A DNA stretch of 64,000 nt from NCBI GenBank assembly GCA_024734555.1, contig JANPWX010000246.1:2182256-2246255 (forward strand), in the 5' to 3' direction. The DNA comes from Trochalopteron elliotii (lineage: Eukaryota; Chordata; Aves; Passeriformes; Leiothrichidae). Below the pieces are notes generated by a model, which saw nothing but the letters and a program-made list of their open reading frames with translations, had not been told where the DNA came from and did no database searches. Of the stretch, positions 54,089 through 64,000 are shown in pieces. The translations under genes and the position numbers were made by a program. How positions within the stretch are numbered: the stretch's first letter is position 1; each line of letters opens with the position of its first letter.

Positions 54089-55527
54089 CGTGGTAGTTTG
54101 ACATGGGCAAGTGATTTTTTCCAAAAGTTTTAGCAAAAACCAATTAGTGACTTGCTTTGAAGTGGACAGCTTGATTTACCAATTAGAAAGTGATAGTATC
54201 TCTGTGAACCCACCGGGTTAAACATCAGAGCAATCTTGGGAAGCTTCCCTTTTTCCTCCCTGCCCTGGAGAGAGGTAACAGGAGCAGCGAGCTGGCCCTG
54301 CTGCACCGCGGGCCCCTCCCAGGCCTGCGCGCAGCCCAGCCAGGTTCTGCCCTTGCAGTGGCCTGGTGGGGCCGATGCGGCTGCCGACGGGGGAGGGGAA
54401 AACCACAGCTACTTACATCTAACAACTTTAAAAATTCTGGCACTGGCTGGGCCGGCGCCACCCCATGAGACTGGGGGTGGGAATGAGGCATCTACAGTCC
54501 TGGCTGCTGAGATTCCTGACTGCCACTTCCCCAGGCCGCTCTGATCTCTTAGCATGAGTTCTCTTCCCCGCCCACCCCCATCAGCATGGCTTTGAAATCC
54601 CACAGCCCCTGCTGCCTGGCAGAGATAACATGACCACCGCCAGCCCTGGGCAAGATGTTAATTCTTTCCTTGCACAGATGAAACTTCCAAAGCCCTAACC
54701 CTTCTCTAATTGAGAGAAAAGGCCGAACTGGGGACATGTAAAAGGACAATATAAAGATATTAGAGTCAGTGAAGGAAGAGTGACCCTTAGGTGGAAGAGA
54801 TGAGAAGATGCCTTGGTATTTTCGGCTGAAAATCTTTAGTGAGCCATGGTAACAGACTGTTATATGCTAGAATATTCCTTTAAACCGTGAAAATATGAAC
54901 TGGGGAGATGGATTGAGAAAAGTATCTGTAATTGACTGAGTGAATATTTAAATTAGTGGCTGTGATCCTGTGATGCCATGAGATGTTTGAATAGAGAGAG
55001 AAGCCCTCTGCATCAGTGAAGAAGTGAAAAGAGATCTCTGTTCCATGAGATGAAGAAATCCTTTGCCTTTGGAGTTGCTTATCTTTAAAATTACACCCCG
55101 GTATTCATGAGTCCATGTCCCATATGTAGCCACGCAGGAAATTCTATGTGATATGGGAGGTTTGCCACTGCAGATTTTTCCCCAGGTGGTTGCTTTTGTG
55201 AAAGTTAAAAGCCACAAGCAGACTGTTTTTTTCATGTGGAAAGTTACCACAACAAATCAGGAGAGACTTCTCTCTCTAAAAGGACTGATGAGGGACTGTT
55301 TTGTAAGTGGTACTGACCCAGAGTTCCGAGTTTTGTCTTTATACATTGTCTGTGAGAAAGAAAAGAAGCTGGAGGGGGAAGAGGAGTGTTTCAAAAGTTT
55401 AATTTTGATTCTCATTTTCTTCTTTTAGCATGTGTTAATAAACCTATCTTTATACCTTTAAGTCTGGGCCTGCTTTGCTTTTCTCCTGATCCTATCTCAC
55501 AGCAGAAAAGACATTCAAACCACTACA
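54089..55527 (+). mobile_element. Long LTR of an endogenous retrovirus
   Basis: A plus-strand LTR of about 1.44 kb. It starts at CGTGGTAGTTTGACATGG, where the first base is probably a mutated T of TG. It ends AACCACTACA, so the ends are imperfect inverted repeats (TGTGGTAG against TGTAGTGG). A polyadenylation signal AATAAA is at 55437-55442 with about 85 bp of U5 after it, and a TATA-like TTTATACAT lies about 95 bp before it. The flanks CTAAT (54084-54088) and CAAAT (55528-55532) agree at four of five bases and may be a decayed target duplication. The first 600 bp include a CpG-rich segment. No gag, pol or env sequence is recognisable inside or next to it. The boundary calls rest on end motifs and are less firm than for the LTR at 46.6 kb. 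Confidence 0.75.
54280..54400. other. CpG-rich segment inside the long LTR
   Basis: A local cluster of CpG dinucleotides (GCACCGCGGGCC, CTGCGCGCAGCC, GATGCGGCTGCCGACGG) in otherwise CpG-poor DNA. It lies in the U3 part of the LTR. Retained CpGs suggest either a young insertion or protection from methylation. Open frames here are composition effects. Confidence 0.6.
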
Positions 55528-55532
55528 CAAAT

Positions 55533-55550
55533 TGGTCCGCCACCCAGGAA
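55533..55550 (+). other. Possible degenerate retroviral primer-binding site
   Basis: TGGTCCGCCACCCAGGAA begins 5 bp after the end of the long LTR, where a primer-binding site would lie in a provirus. It resembles the site complementary to the 3' end of tRNA-Phe (TGGTGCCGAAACCCGGGA), with one missing base and about three substitutions. If real, the LTR is a 5' LTR whose body is lost. If not, the LTR is solo and the match is chance. Confidence 0.3.
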
Positions 55551-56178
55551 ACCAAATTGGTGAATGTGAAACCACTAGACTTATCTACATATTTGACTTC
55601 TAGACAGACAGTATGCTTTATTGATCAAAGCATTAAAATCATACATGGAAATTTATTCCCAGATTTCTGTTCACATAATTGGAATTACGACTGTTGTGAT
55701 TCATCAAAAGCCTCTTGTTAGCTGGCTCATATTGCTTTGTAAATAAAAAAAATATTTCTGGTTCGTGGTTAACTACTCATAGAAATTTAGCAAGAATATT
55801 GTCTCTAAAGTCACACTTTCAGGGTTTAGAATTGTTTTCATAAAGGATTAGAAAGAGGAGATGAATCCAGTGGGACCCATGGATTTCAGTGCCGTTTTGA
55901 TTCTGTAGTTCAGCTATAATGTGAAGCGGTACTCTTGGCTCTTTCTTTCATGGAGTATATAGAACAGCTTTATGGAGTTACACCTAACGAGGCATCTCCT
56001 CTGGGAAGGAATGAGACAGGTAGATTGGTTATTTTTATGTGGTTGGGTTATATTTATGTTGGGTGGGGTTTTTTTTAACATAAATGCATTTTGCATGTAG
56101 AAGGCTTGATGTTATATTTGTTCAAGGTTTTTTTTCCGCTGACCTGCTGCCCATCAGTTTCCTTAAGTTTAATTGCCT
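55551..56178. other. Unrecognised spacer between two LTRs
   Basis: About 630 bp of AT-rich sequence between the plus-strand and minus-strand LTRs. A 9-bp direct repeat CAAATTGGT occurs at 55528-55536 and 55553-55561. No viral protein fragment is recognised. Confidence 0.5.
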
Positions 56179-56183
56179 TGCTA
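56179..56183. repeat. Target site duplication, left copy
   Basis: TGCTA, matching 56838-56842. The adjoining LTR end has lost one base, so the boundary is inferred. Confidence 0.65.
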
Positions 56184-56837
56184 GTAGACTATTCTCTTAG
56201 TTTCTCTGAAATTCGGAGTATCTGAGCTCAGACGATCAGACCCCTTTGAGTTTCCTTGCGGCTCAGCCCCATGGAGACTTAATGCAGAGAGAGACAGCTT
56301 CGATCCAGTTGCCTGAAAAGCAAATTTAATAATACAAAAATAACAAACAATAATGCGTCCGTTGTATTGGAGCAAACTGGACCAAGGCAGTAGGTAACAA
56401 GGGGTCAAAGGCACAAGGCCTAAGAGCCCTGGGCCAGGATCAGACAGGGGTATTTATACATCCTGGTGTGAGAGGGGAGTCAAGGTGGGGTCTGAGGGAA
56501 GGGTCCAGTGGGAGACGATTAAGAATATTAAAATTCCTGCACCAAAAATTAACCTATGGTAATGCAGAGAATGAGGAACCTTCTGCTAATATTTGCATAC
56601 TTGAACATGTGAATAAGCTCCTTGCTTATGGCATTTTGAATGGGGTTTCCCAAGGCATTTTTCCAGGGTTTTTTTCTTCCCTGGGGAGACCACCCTCTAC
56701 ATTTCTCAATATTGACTGCTGCCTGTGTATTTGAGTTTTCTTTTTGTGGATGTTGTATCATCACAGGAGCAGAGTACATAACCACTCTTAATTGTTCAGA
56801 TACTGCATATTGCTCAAAGATAGTCCCACTTACCACA
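56184..56837 (-). mobile_element. Solo LTR of a second retroviral family
   Basis: A 654-bp LTR on the minus strand. In its own direction it starts TGTGGTAAGTGGGAC and ends AATAGTCTAC, with the final A of CA apparently lost. Both sides carry TGCTA (56179-56183 and 56838-56842), a 5-bp target duplication. A minus-strand TATA box TATAAATA is at 56451-56458 and an ATTAAA polyadenylation signal is at 56325-56330, 120-130 bp downstream. This gives U3 of about 380 bp and U5 of about 140 bp. A 95-codon minus-strand frame (56549-56836) lies in U3 and matches nothing I know. No internal viral sequence is present. Confidence 0.82.
56451..56458 (-). promoter_or_regulatory. LTR TATA box
   Basis: TATAAATA on the minus strand, followed by CCCC, 120-130 bp before the ATTAAA signal in LTR direction. 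The position is right for the core promoter of the 56.2-56.8 kb LTR. Activity is unknown. Confidence 0.6.
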
Positions 56838-56842
56838 TGCTA
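56838..56842. repeat. Target site duplication, right copy
   Basis: TGCTA directly after the CACA end of the LTR, matching 56179-56183. Confidence 0.65.
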
Positions 56843-59800
56843 AGATCTTCTCAGAATCGCTTCAGGATTTTATAGGCAGATTTCGTGATGAAATTTCAGT
56901 TTAGGATTTGTTCATAAAAATTGTGTTCTACACATCTTTTGGTGAAGCTACTCAACTGTGGACAAAATGGTACTTGTGAAGAGAAACTGTCTCTCTGCCT
57001 GAACTGTCTGGTTTGAATCCTCAAAACCACTGTGACATTCAGAACAAATTCAGTATCATTGTCAGACTGGAATATTCCTAAAAATATAATTTTCAGTATA
57101 CTTGCAATGCTTGCAAATGCAGCTTAGAGGTATTTGTAATATTTTTTACATATGCAGTGAGTTTTTTTAAGTATTCTTTTTTACTTTCACTTGGAGGTTT
57201 TTAAAATAAATGAACAGTAATGGGACTTTGAGTGTCAGGGTTATGAGTGAAGAAAGGAAAAGTTTTATGAAAGAATATTCATGAATGCCCTTTCACTGAG
57301 AAGATGTCAATCACAGGAGCTAAATTTAGGCACAGGTTTCTTTTATTGTAGGTTCTTTCTATAATCAAGCTGCTTTAGGTGGATTCAGAAAATTTGTGTC
57401 TCTTCTGTACCTCTTCTTAAAAAGTAGGAACATCAAATGAATATCCAGTGTTTTATGTAATGTATAAAACATTTCTGAAAGTGTATCTTGCACACTTTGC
57501 ATGTTTTTCTGAATTGCTAACATATCAGAAAATTGTTTATGGAAGAAGAGCAGGCCTTGCCCTTGCACAAGGCTGTAATTCAGTAAAGGAGTTAGAGCAT
57601 GGACTGTCTTTTACAGAAGCAAATCTATTAGAGACCTTACATCCTGCAATGCAGATATTGTGTTTTTATAGTGTTCTACCGTTTCTTCTCATTCTGCTAT
57701 AAACAGCTCAAGAAATTCAAATGGTATTTATGAGTAGAGAGCTTTTTTCTATCTCTATGGAATCTGCCAAATTCAGACAATCATTATGTGGCTACTGTTG
57801 TCTTTCAGGGTTTATTAGTCTTCCATCAGAAATGCAGTCTAATTCAGAAGAATTAGCAAGACATCTGCTTTGTTCTATCCAGATAAGCATAAGCTGAGAA
57901 CAATCAACTGGATGCCTATGAGGAACATATGTGTAAACATGGCAGGTTTACTTATTCTTTTCAATGGTATTTTGTTACTGTTAATGGTATGAAGTATTGC
58001 CAGAAAGATGAGGTGGCAGGTGAACACAGATGTTCATTGGCGTCTGCTGCACACTACATTTGGCATATCTTCTGGGGACCACCTTCACTTTATGGCCATT
58101 TAGAAGGCTTGGCACCATAGACTTTATTATAACCAAAATCATTACTTGCCAAGAGGGAGTGTGCTGAAAACTAATGATCCACAAAAGAAAGACAAGTAGT
58201 ATGCATGCCTCAACATTTCTGGTAAAACTGGTCCTTGTTAATATGTCTGCCATGGAAGAGCCTGATCCAGACATAGGTGCTGTGGCAAGCAGGACTGTGG
58301 AGCCTGGTGCTTCTTCCTTGCAGAGCAATGCCCATCCAGGCTCTGATGGAACCTATCAGAGCACGTCCTTCCTCCCCAGATGAGACCCTTCCCCAGGAAG
58401 GGTGGGGGACTTTTGGGCCTCCTCCCAGAGGGGATCCAGCGTCAAATGCTGCACACATGTGATGCTAAAGCCTGGGAAATGCCCACAATGGACAGTTGTT
58501 TCAGAGGGCAAAAATCCTCTCAGTCATTGGACTTGACCCAACACATGTGACCTGTTTACTCAGATACATGTCTATCCAGATACATGTTTACTTAAAAACA
58601 TTTTAGTAAAGTTTATACTTTGCTGCAACGTTATCTATAAGATGATTTTTCCTATTTGGCGGAGGGAGAAGTGGAAGTAAATTTCGTTGTCTTAAGGCCT
58701 TGCCCCTGAAGACATTGGCTGTGTAATTCCGATGATAATATACCATGGAAAGTAAAAGTCAATTGATGGTTGATAAAGCTAGCTGTGAGCATGGAGGATT
58801 TAGGCACCAAGCCTGTAAGCAACCCCATATCTGGGGCTATAGCACAGACTGGGTGAAGGCAGGGAAGTGCACTTGATTTGCTGCTTGAGTGTGTCCCAGA
58901 GAGCATGGCTGGGGTGCCTGGCACAGGAACAGCAAGAGGGCATTGATGACAGACCAGTCCCCAGGAATGGGATGCATAAAGTTAAATTAAGCCTAGTTGC
59001 TCTGCTGAAAATCATTGCTATCTGTGCCATGGAGCAGACACATTCAGATGTACCCTGAGATATTTTCTTTTCCCATCTGTGAAGTCTCCTGAGGTTTTTT
59101 TTCTGTTTCACAGATGACATCTCAGATTGATTGCACTGTTCTGCATTATGGAGAATATCCGATTAAATCAGATAAAATGAGACTTGTGGTATTTGCAATG
59201 TAGCAGTTGACATTCAGGAAGCAAATTAAAATGGGGGGAAAAAAATCTGCTTTTAAATCTACCTACACTTAGAATACATCTGCATGGTTAGTGCTGCTTT
59301 TCATCCCTCAATCAGTAAAAAACATCTGGGACTTGACTTGGTGCTTTGTTTCACAGAGCACTGTGGTTTGCCCTAAAGCCTGTACCATGTATTACTGCTA
59401 TCTGTGCATTAACCTTTTATTCTATGTTAAAAGCTCAAAATCAATGCAAACAGGTTTAATGAGAATGCTCTTGATTTTGAAGATCAGAATAATAACTACT
59501 TGCTAAGAAAGAAAATTATTTTAAATGCAATGCTTTCCACAGGTGAAAATAAGTTTTAAATCATCTCAGTGTTGAGTATATTTTCAGCTAGTAAATGCTG
59601 TGCATATATGATAGAATGAATAAGACAAGATTAACTGCCTCTTATAGTTTCCAAATCAATAAGAGGCACTTAAGGAGATACTCTTCACTCTCCAATTATT
59701 TGTTTTTAGGAAAAACTGCCTCAAAGAAAGAAATGTTGATGTGATGTTATTTGTTGTGACGGAAACTGAAATACAAATCTATTGTTTTTTGTATGATCCT

Positions 59801-60254
59801 ACATTTATTCTAATTCAAGTCTATTCCACTTGATTATAGAAACAGTCAAAAATCCAGAATACTCCATCCACAGATATTCTAATATTCTTGCCTACCATCC
59901 CCCACTTTGAATTTATTTTGCACACATTTCTACGTAGTGCTTAAAATACTTCTGTCAGAATTTGTTTCTGGACAGTTAAAATATTTCATCTTGGTTAGAC
60001 TTCTTGTACTTGTTGTATTTTTTATATTATTTTGATTTGTTTTGCTCTCCAGTTCGAATGGTTTTGATTTAAATTATTTCTTACTACTTGTATATTAAAG
60101 TAACATTAATTGATGACTGGCAAAACAGTCGGTGTTTCAGTAATTTAAATGATAATTGTTTCTTTGGCTTGCTCAGAGGTAACTGGTATTCTATGCTGTA
60201 ATTTGCATTCTACTCAATTTGTTAGATTACATCTTCCAAAGCATCAAGTTGTTT
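56843..60254. other. Unrecognised sequence
   Basis: No confident gene or transposon. A moderately GC-rich part (57980-58470) has open frames on both strands, up to 115 codons on minus, but no domain, acceptor/donor pair or repeat I can name. Confidence 0.5.
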
Positions 60255-60271
60255 AAAAAAAAAAAAAAAAA
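60255..60271 (+). repeat. A17 homopolymer
   Basis: Seventeen A bases in a row. There is no retrogene or LINE body directly upstream that would make it a retroposition tail. Confidence 0.9.
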
Positions 60272-60505
60272 GGCAATATATTCCAGTCCAGATAAGTTAA
60301 GAATCAATTTCTAAACAAAATTTTTGATGGCAGTTCTTGACTTTGGGGTTTTCTTTTCCTGAAAAAAATGGCAATTTATTGATAGAAAAGCACTTTACTG
60401 AAACCTCAGTTTTTGATTTCTATTGTGTTTATCAGATTTCAAGGCATGGTATTTTTCCTCACTGCAATTTTCATACCGGGGCAAGCAAAGGAACTTTTTT
60501 AATGC

Positions 60506-60523
60506 TTTTTTTTTTTTTTTTTT
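60506..60523 (+). repeat. T18 homopolymer
   Basis: Eighteen T bases in a row, 234 bp after the A17 run, so the two are in inverted orientation. Confidence 0.9.
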
Positions 60524-63500
60524 CAAATTACTCTTCAGTATGCATGTAGTTCTGACACTAGGGGAAGTCCAATAGGAACAATAAATCAAAATAGATTCCA
60601 AGCAAACAGAAAGACAACAGTAAAAACTATAACAATAAAAATGCAGGCAATATCTGGAAGAGTTTGGGCAGCTGGGATGGTGACAAATGACACTGGTTTC
60701 AGGTTGCTGGGTGAACTAAAGTGAGGTATATTTTGCACAAAATTGTTAGGCATTTATTCCAGTAGCCTGGTAAATATAGCGTATATGCACTCTACCCTGT
60801 GTTTGTTTTTTATACAGAGGAAATAAAGAATGAATTGTCAGACAGAAATAAAAGTACAAAACTTAAAACTTAATCAAATTAGGCACCTTGGGGCTGGAAA
60901 AAAGTTCCATTTATTCACCCAGGTTCATACAGCTTGCATAGGCATCACCATGTGTTCAGCACCATGGCCCTGCAACATGCCTGTAACAATCACCATTAGT
61001 TCAACAGCAAACCTAAAGAGTTTTATATTCACTTAACTAAACTTTTCATACTGAAGGAAGACAAGTGGTTTTCCAGGGTGTTTTAAAGTAGGACTATTAT
61101 GACTCTCTCCAAGACATTTCCATGACTTTGGGTTGTTATCTTGCCTCTCAGGGAGTACTACGGGAGTTTTTCAGTTATGATAAATAATCACTGTTGAATC
61201 TTAGCTTGTTGTAATTCGATAAACCATCTTCAGGACTATAAAAACAATGCTTTGATGGCAGGCCTAAGGTGGGCAGGAACTTTTAATTCATTAGGACTTC
61301 AACAGACTTAAGTTAACACTGGCTCTGGATGCAGTTTTACTAGAGGTAATGTAGCCACTTTTGTAGGGAAGAATAAGCTATTTTGGTCTAAAGCACATAA
61401 GCAAGTGTAAACCTATATTCCCCTGGAATCTGTGGCCCTTTAACAGTTCCTTTCTAAATCAGTGCACATAAAACTGAATAAAACCCAGTTCATCCACAAG
61501 CCCCTTCTTCCTGGAGTCCTGGTTATAGTTCAGATGTGCCTTTGATCCCACTTCAAAATGCAGATCGTAACATCACCAGTGACTTGCAGGCTTGGGATGA
61601 TACTAACCTCTTCCCTTTAAAGGCAGGTAATGGAGGAAAAGGTAACACACTGGCAAGTAATACACCTTTGTGAAGACTAGTTTCACTGATAGAAAAGGCT
61701 GTACAGCAATGCTTATAGAGAAATGACAAACATGATTCCTAGAAAGCAACTGATGTGGAAAAAGATGCCACATAGAAATGAGAAAAATAATGCACCATTG
61801 TTTCACACAGTCTTTGCTTGACATAGGAGTCTCAAGCAAATGATTAGAAGAGAGGGTCCTGAGTCACTGAAAAAATGCCCAAAGAGTAGCAAATATGTCA
61901 GGGAGGCAGAATCCATCTACAGGTATCTTGGGGCAAATGAAAATACAAGAGCAAGAATAAAAAAAGAAACTTCACTGTGTCACTGTGTAAATCCTTGGTG
62001 AAAGCACAGCCTGAATATCATGGACAGTTCTGACACTGCACCTTAAACCTTTCTTAGCATGCATTTCAGGTCTTCATCCTTTGAAAAAGGCAAGGAACAG
62101 AAGAGTACTAGGGATGATTTGAGATATACAACAGTTTATTAGTAAGGAGCAACAGTGTAAACTATGTCTCCTAAGCTCAGGAATAGAGACAATAGAGCAG
62201 GGGGTATGATAGAGCTCTGTAGTATCATGAGCGGATGGAGAGGGAAAGGGAAGAGGTCATTCATGATCTCTTTCAATACAATATTTCCATGGATAACATG
62301 TTTCAGACAAAAAAAGAAAAAAAAGGTTATCCCTCTACCAACTGTATCTCTAAGCTCTGTGGTTTCTTTCCATTGAAAATTATATATGCTAAAAATGCAT
62401 GTGAATTCAGAAGCCAACTGGAAAAAATTTTTGATAAAAAATAAGAAAGAAAGTAACATTTAGGGAACATCATCTGAAACTACTACAGATTTTGGAAATC
62501 CTATAATGTCTCCAATATTTTGGAGGAAGCAGGGTGGGAGGAGCAATCATGCAAAATCTCAGAAAACTGAACACATGTAACTAGTCAATATGTACAGTAT
62601 TAGTCTTTCTCTCCAGCCAGTGGAGTTCCTGGGAAATTTTGTAAGTAGTAGCTTTTCTGTTTGCTTACCTGAAGGCTTGCAGTTGTGAGGTGTTTTTTAC
62701 ATCTAATGTAGTCAAAAATATTTCAACATTCCAAAGCAATGCTTGAAGCATAGTATGATCTTAGATATGATTTTATAATCACATGTTATCAGTGGCAAGG
62801 GACTTGACGCTGCGTTAAAGAGATGATACTTAAACTTTTGAGAACTGATTTAATCTAATATGGGAGTTGATGTAATACTTTTCACCAAGTTAAAGATGCT
62901 TTCTGGATGTATTTGTTACCAAAGTAATACAGAGGGAGAGAAAAAAAAGGCAACTGCCTTTAGACTATGCTTTCAGGCATGTGTAGAGAAGAGAGCAGGA
63001 GAATTTTTCTTTCATGTTCCTTCATTTCGACCTAGGATTCAGACCAAGCAAAAGAGTCCATCATGGCATCAAGCACAGCTCTTTCTCTGCCGAGTCTCAA
63101 ATTAAACTGGGTTTACAGGAGAAACCTTTTATATTGCTTCCCTCTCTCAGATCCCCTCTGTCAAGGCTATCCTTAAAATGTGAAAAAGCTGAAGCTGTCT
63201 GCAGAGCATCATTGACTTTAATGGGAAATGTGGCCATTTGCACAAGGTGAAGAAAGAGTGCTTAGCTTATCAAGGTGGACAAATTAGCTCATTTTCTCCT
63301 TCCCTGTGTGCAAAAGTTGAAAGGAACTAAATATCTAATTTTCCCATCTATATACTGCTCCTTAAAGGCTCATTTTCTGCTCTCTGCTCATGCTTACAAA
63401 GTGCTTCCTTATGATCTTGCTTATCTGTGCCTTGATGACTGCAGACTGTCCAGAGCTGCTTTATTTTTTGTGGCCCTACATGATATAGCAGCTGAGATTT

Positions 63501-64000
63501 TCTTCCTCACTTTTTTTTCTGTGCTCCCCTGTACTTGGTCTGCTGTGAAAAGGGCCTTGAAAAAAGGGCCTACCTCAATCTGCTTCTAAGGCCCTCCACA
63601 CAGGGCTGAAAAAAATTAAAGACACACATAGAAAAGAGAAATAGATGGAGTAATTGGTCTCCAACAGGAGCACTGACACTAATGACACAAAGCTGAAAGC
63701 ACCTACCAGAACTACTTTGTTATCCCAGGGAAGATTTACAAAGCAGGTCAGGACACTTGAGGCTAATCAAGCACTGTTAGCTAATGGATTGTTTGTACAA
63801 CTTTGTAACTCTGCACTGTATTATTATTGCCTATTCATGTTCACATAATCCCTGTCTAGAGACAAACACTTCAGAAAGGAGCCTATAAATAAATGCCTGT
63901 AACCCAAAGGGGTACAAGATGGAAGAAAACTGGGGCTGACACAAGCCTGAGTGTCACTATGGGGATGCCTTTCCCAGGTGGAGAGGTGTCTCAGTCCCTG
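60524..64000. other. Unrecognised AT-rich sequence
   Basis: About 3.5 kb to the window edge with no recognised gene, RNA or transposon. Open frames are at most about 105 codons (for example 62139-62459 minus and 63275-63589 plus) without recognisable domains. Confidence 0.5.

Noticed and set aside
54236..54544. Open frames on both strands in a GC-rich segment that looked like a gene's first exon with a CpG island
   Set aside because: The segment is internal to an LTR-like element with its own ends and polyadenylation signal. Frames on both strands are open because of the base composition.
56549..56836. A 95-codon minus-strand frame that could be a viral protein remnant
   Set aside because: It lies in the U3 of a solo LTR, starts at the LTR edge and matches no gag, pol or env motif I know.
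57981..58383. Overlapping 115-codon minus and 69-codon plus frames, considered as a processed pseudogene
   Set aside because: There is no poly-A tail, target duplication or recognisable parent protein.

Overview
The window looks like nuclear DNA from a bird, probably a songbird, and it contains no gene I can recognise. The evidence is four fragments of the CR1 retrotransposon family, with the typical avian 3'-end sequence, and three long terminal repeats (LTRs) of endogenous retroviruses. The background is AT-rich, and stop codons are dense in all six frames. There are no operons, Shine-Dalgarno sites, rRNA genes or CRISPR arrays. The songbird placement is an inference from the LTR style and is not proven.

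Layout. 1-20.6 kb is mostly unique AT-rich sequence with an old CR1 3' end (4.95 kb), a (TA)10 tract (5.75 kb), T/G-rich low-complexity blocks (2.4, 6.9 and 18.4 kb) and a 24-bp palindrome (12.94 kb). 20.67-21.02 kb is an AGAC/AGAT microsatellite abutting a minus-strand CR1. 21-34 kb is unique sequence with an A/T-rich simple-sequence patch and a 30-bp duplication at 29.7-29.86 kb. 34.33-35.2 kb is the longest CR1 copy, on the minus strand. 35.2-45.3 kb is mostly unrecognised, with a third T/G block at 42.6 kb. 45.37-45.65 kb is a plus-strand CR1 that lacks its 3' end. 46.63-47.18 kb is a clean solo LTR with a perfect 5-bp target duplication. 54.09-56.84 kb is a retrovirus-derived patch with a 1.44-kb plus-strand LTR and, 656 bp further on, a 654-bp minus-strand LTR. 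The rest, to 64 kb, is unique AT-rich sequence.

No protein-coding exon can be called with confidence. Open frames of 60-170 codons are no more than expected by chance in 64 kb, and several lie in transposons or simple repeats. A few spots have exon-like signals (splice acceptor, body, donor) and are given as weak leads. The most likely reading is an intergenic region or the inside of very large introns. The best-supported content is the LTR set: boundaries, target duplications, polyadenylation signals, TATA-like boxes, an enhancer-like tandem repeat and a possible degenerate primer-binding site. I found no convincing sign of a new multi-gene system.
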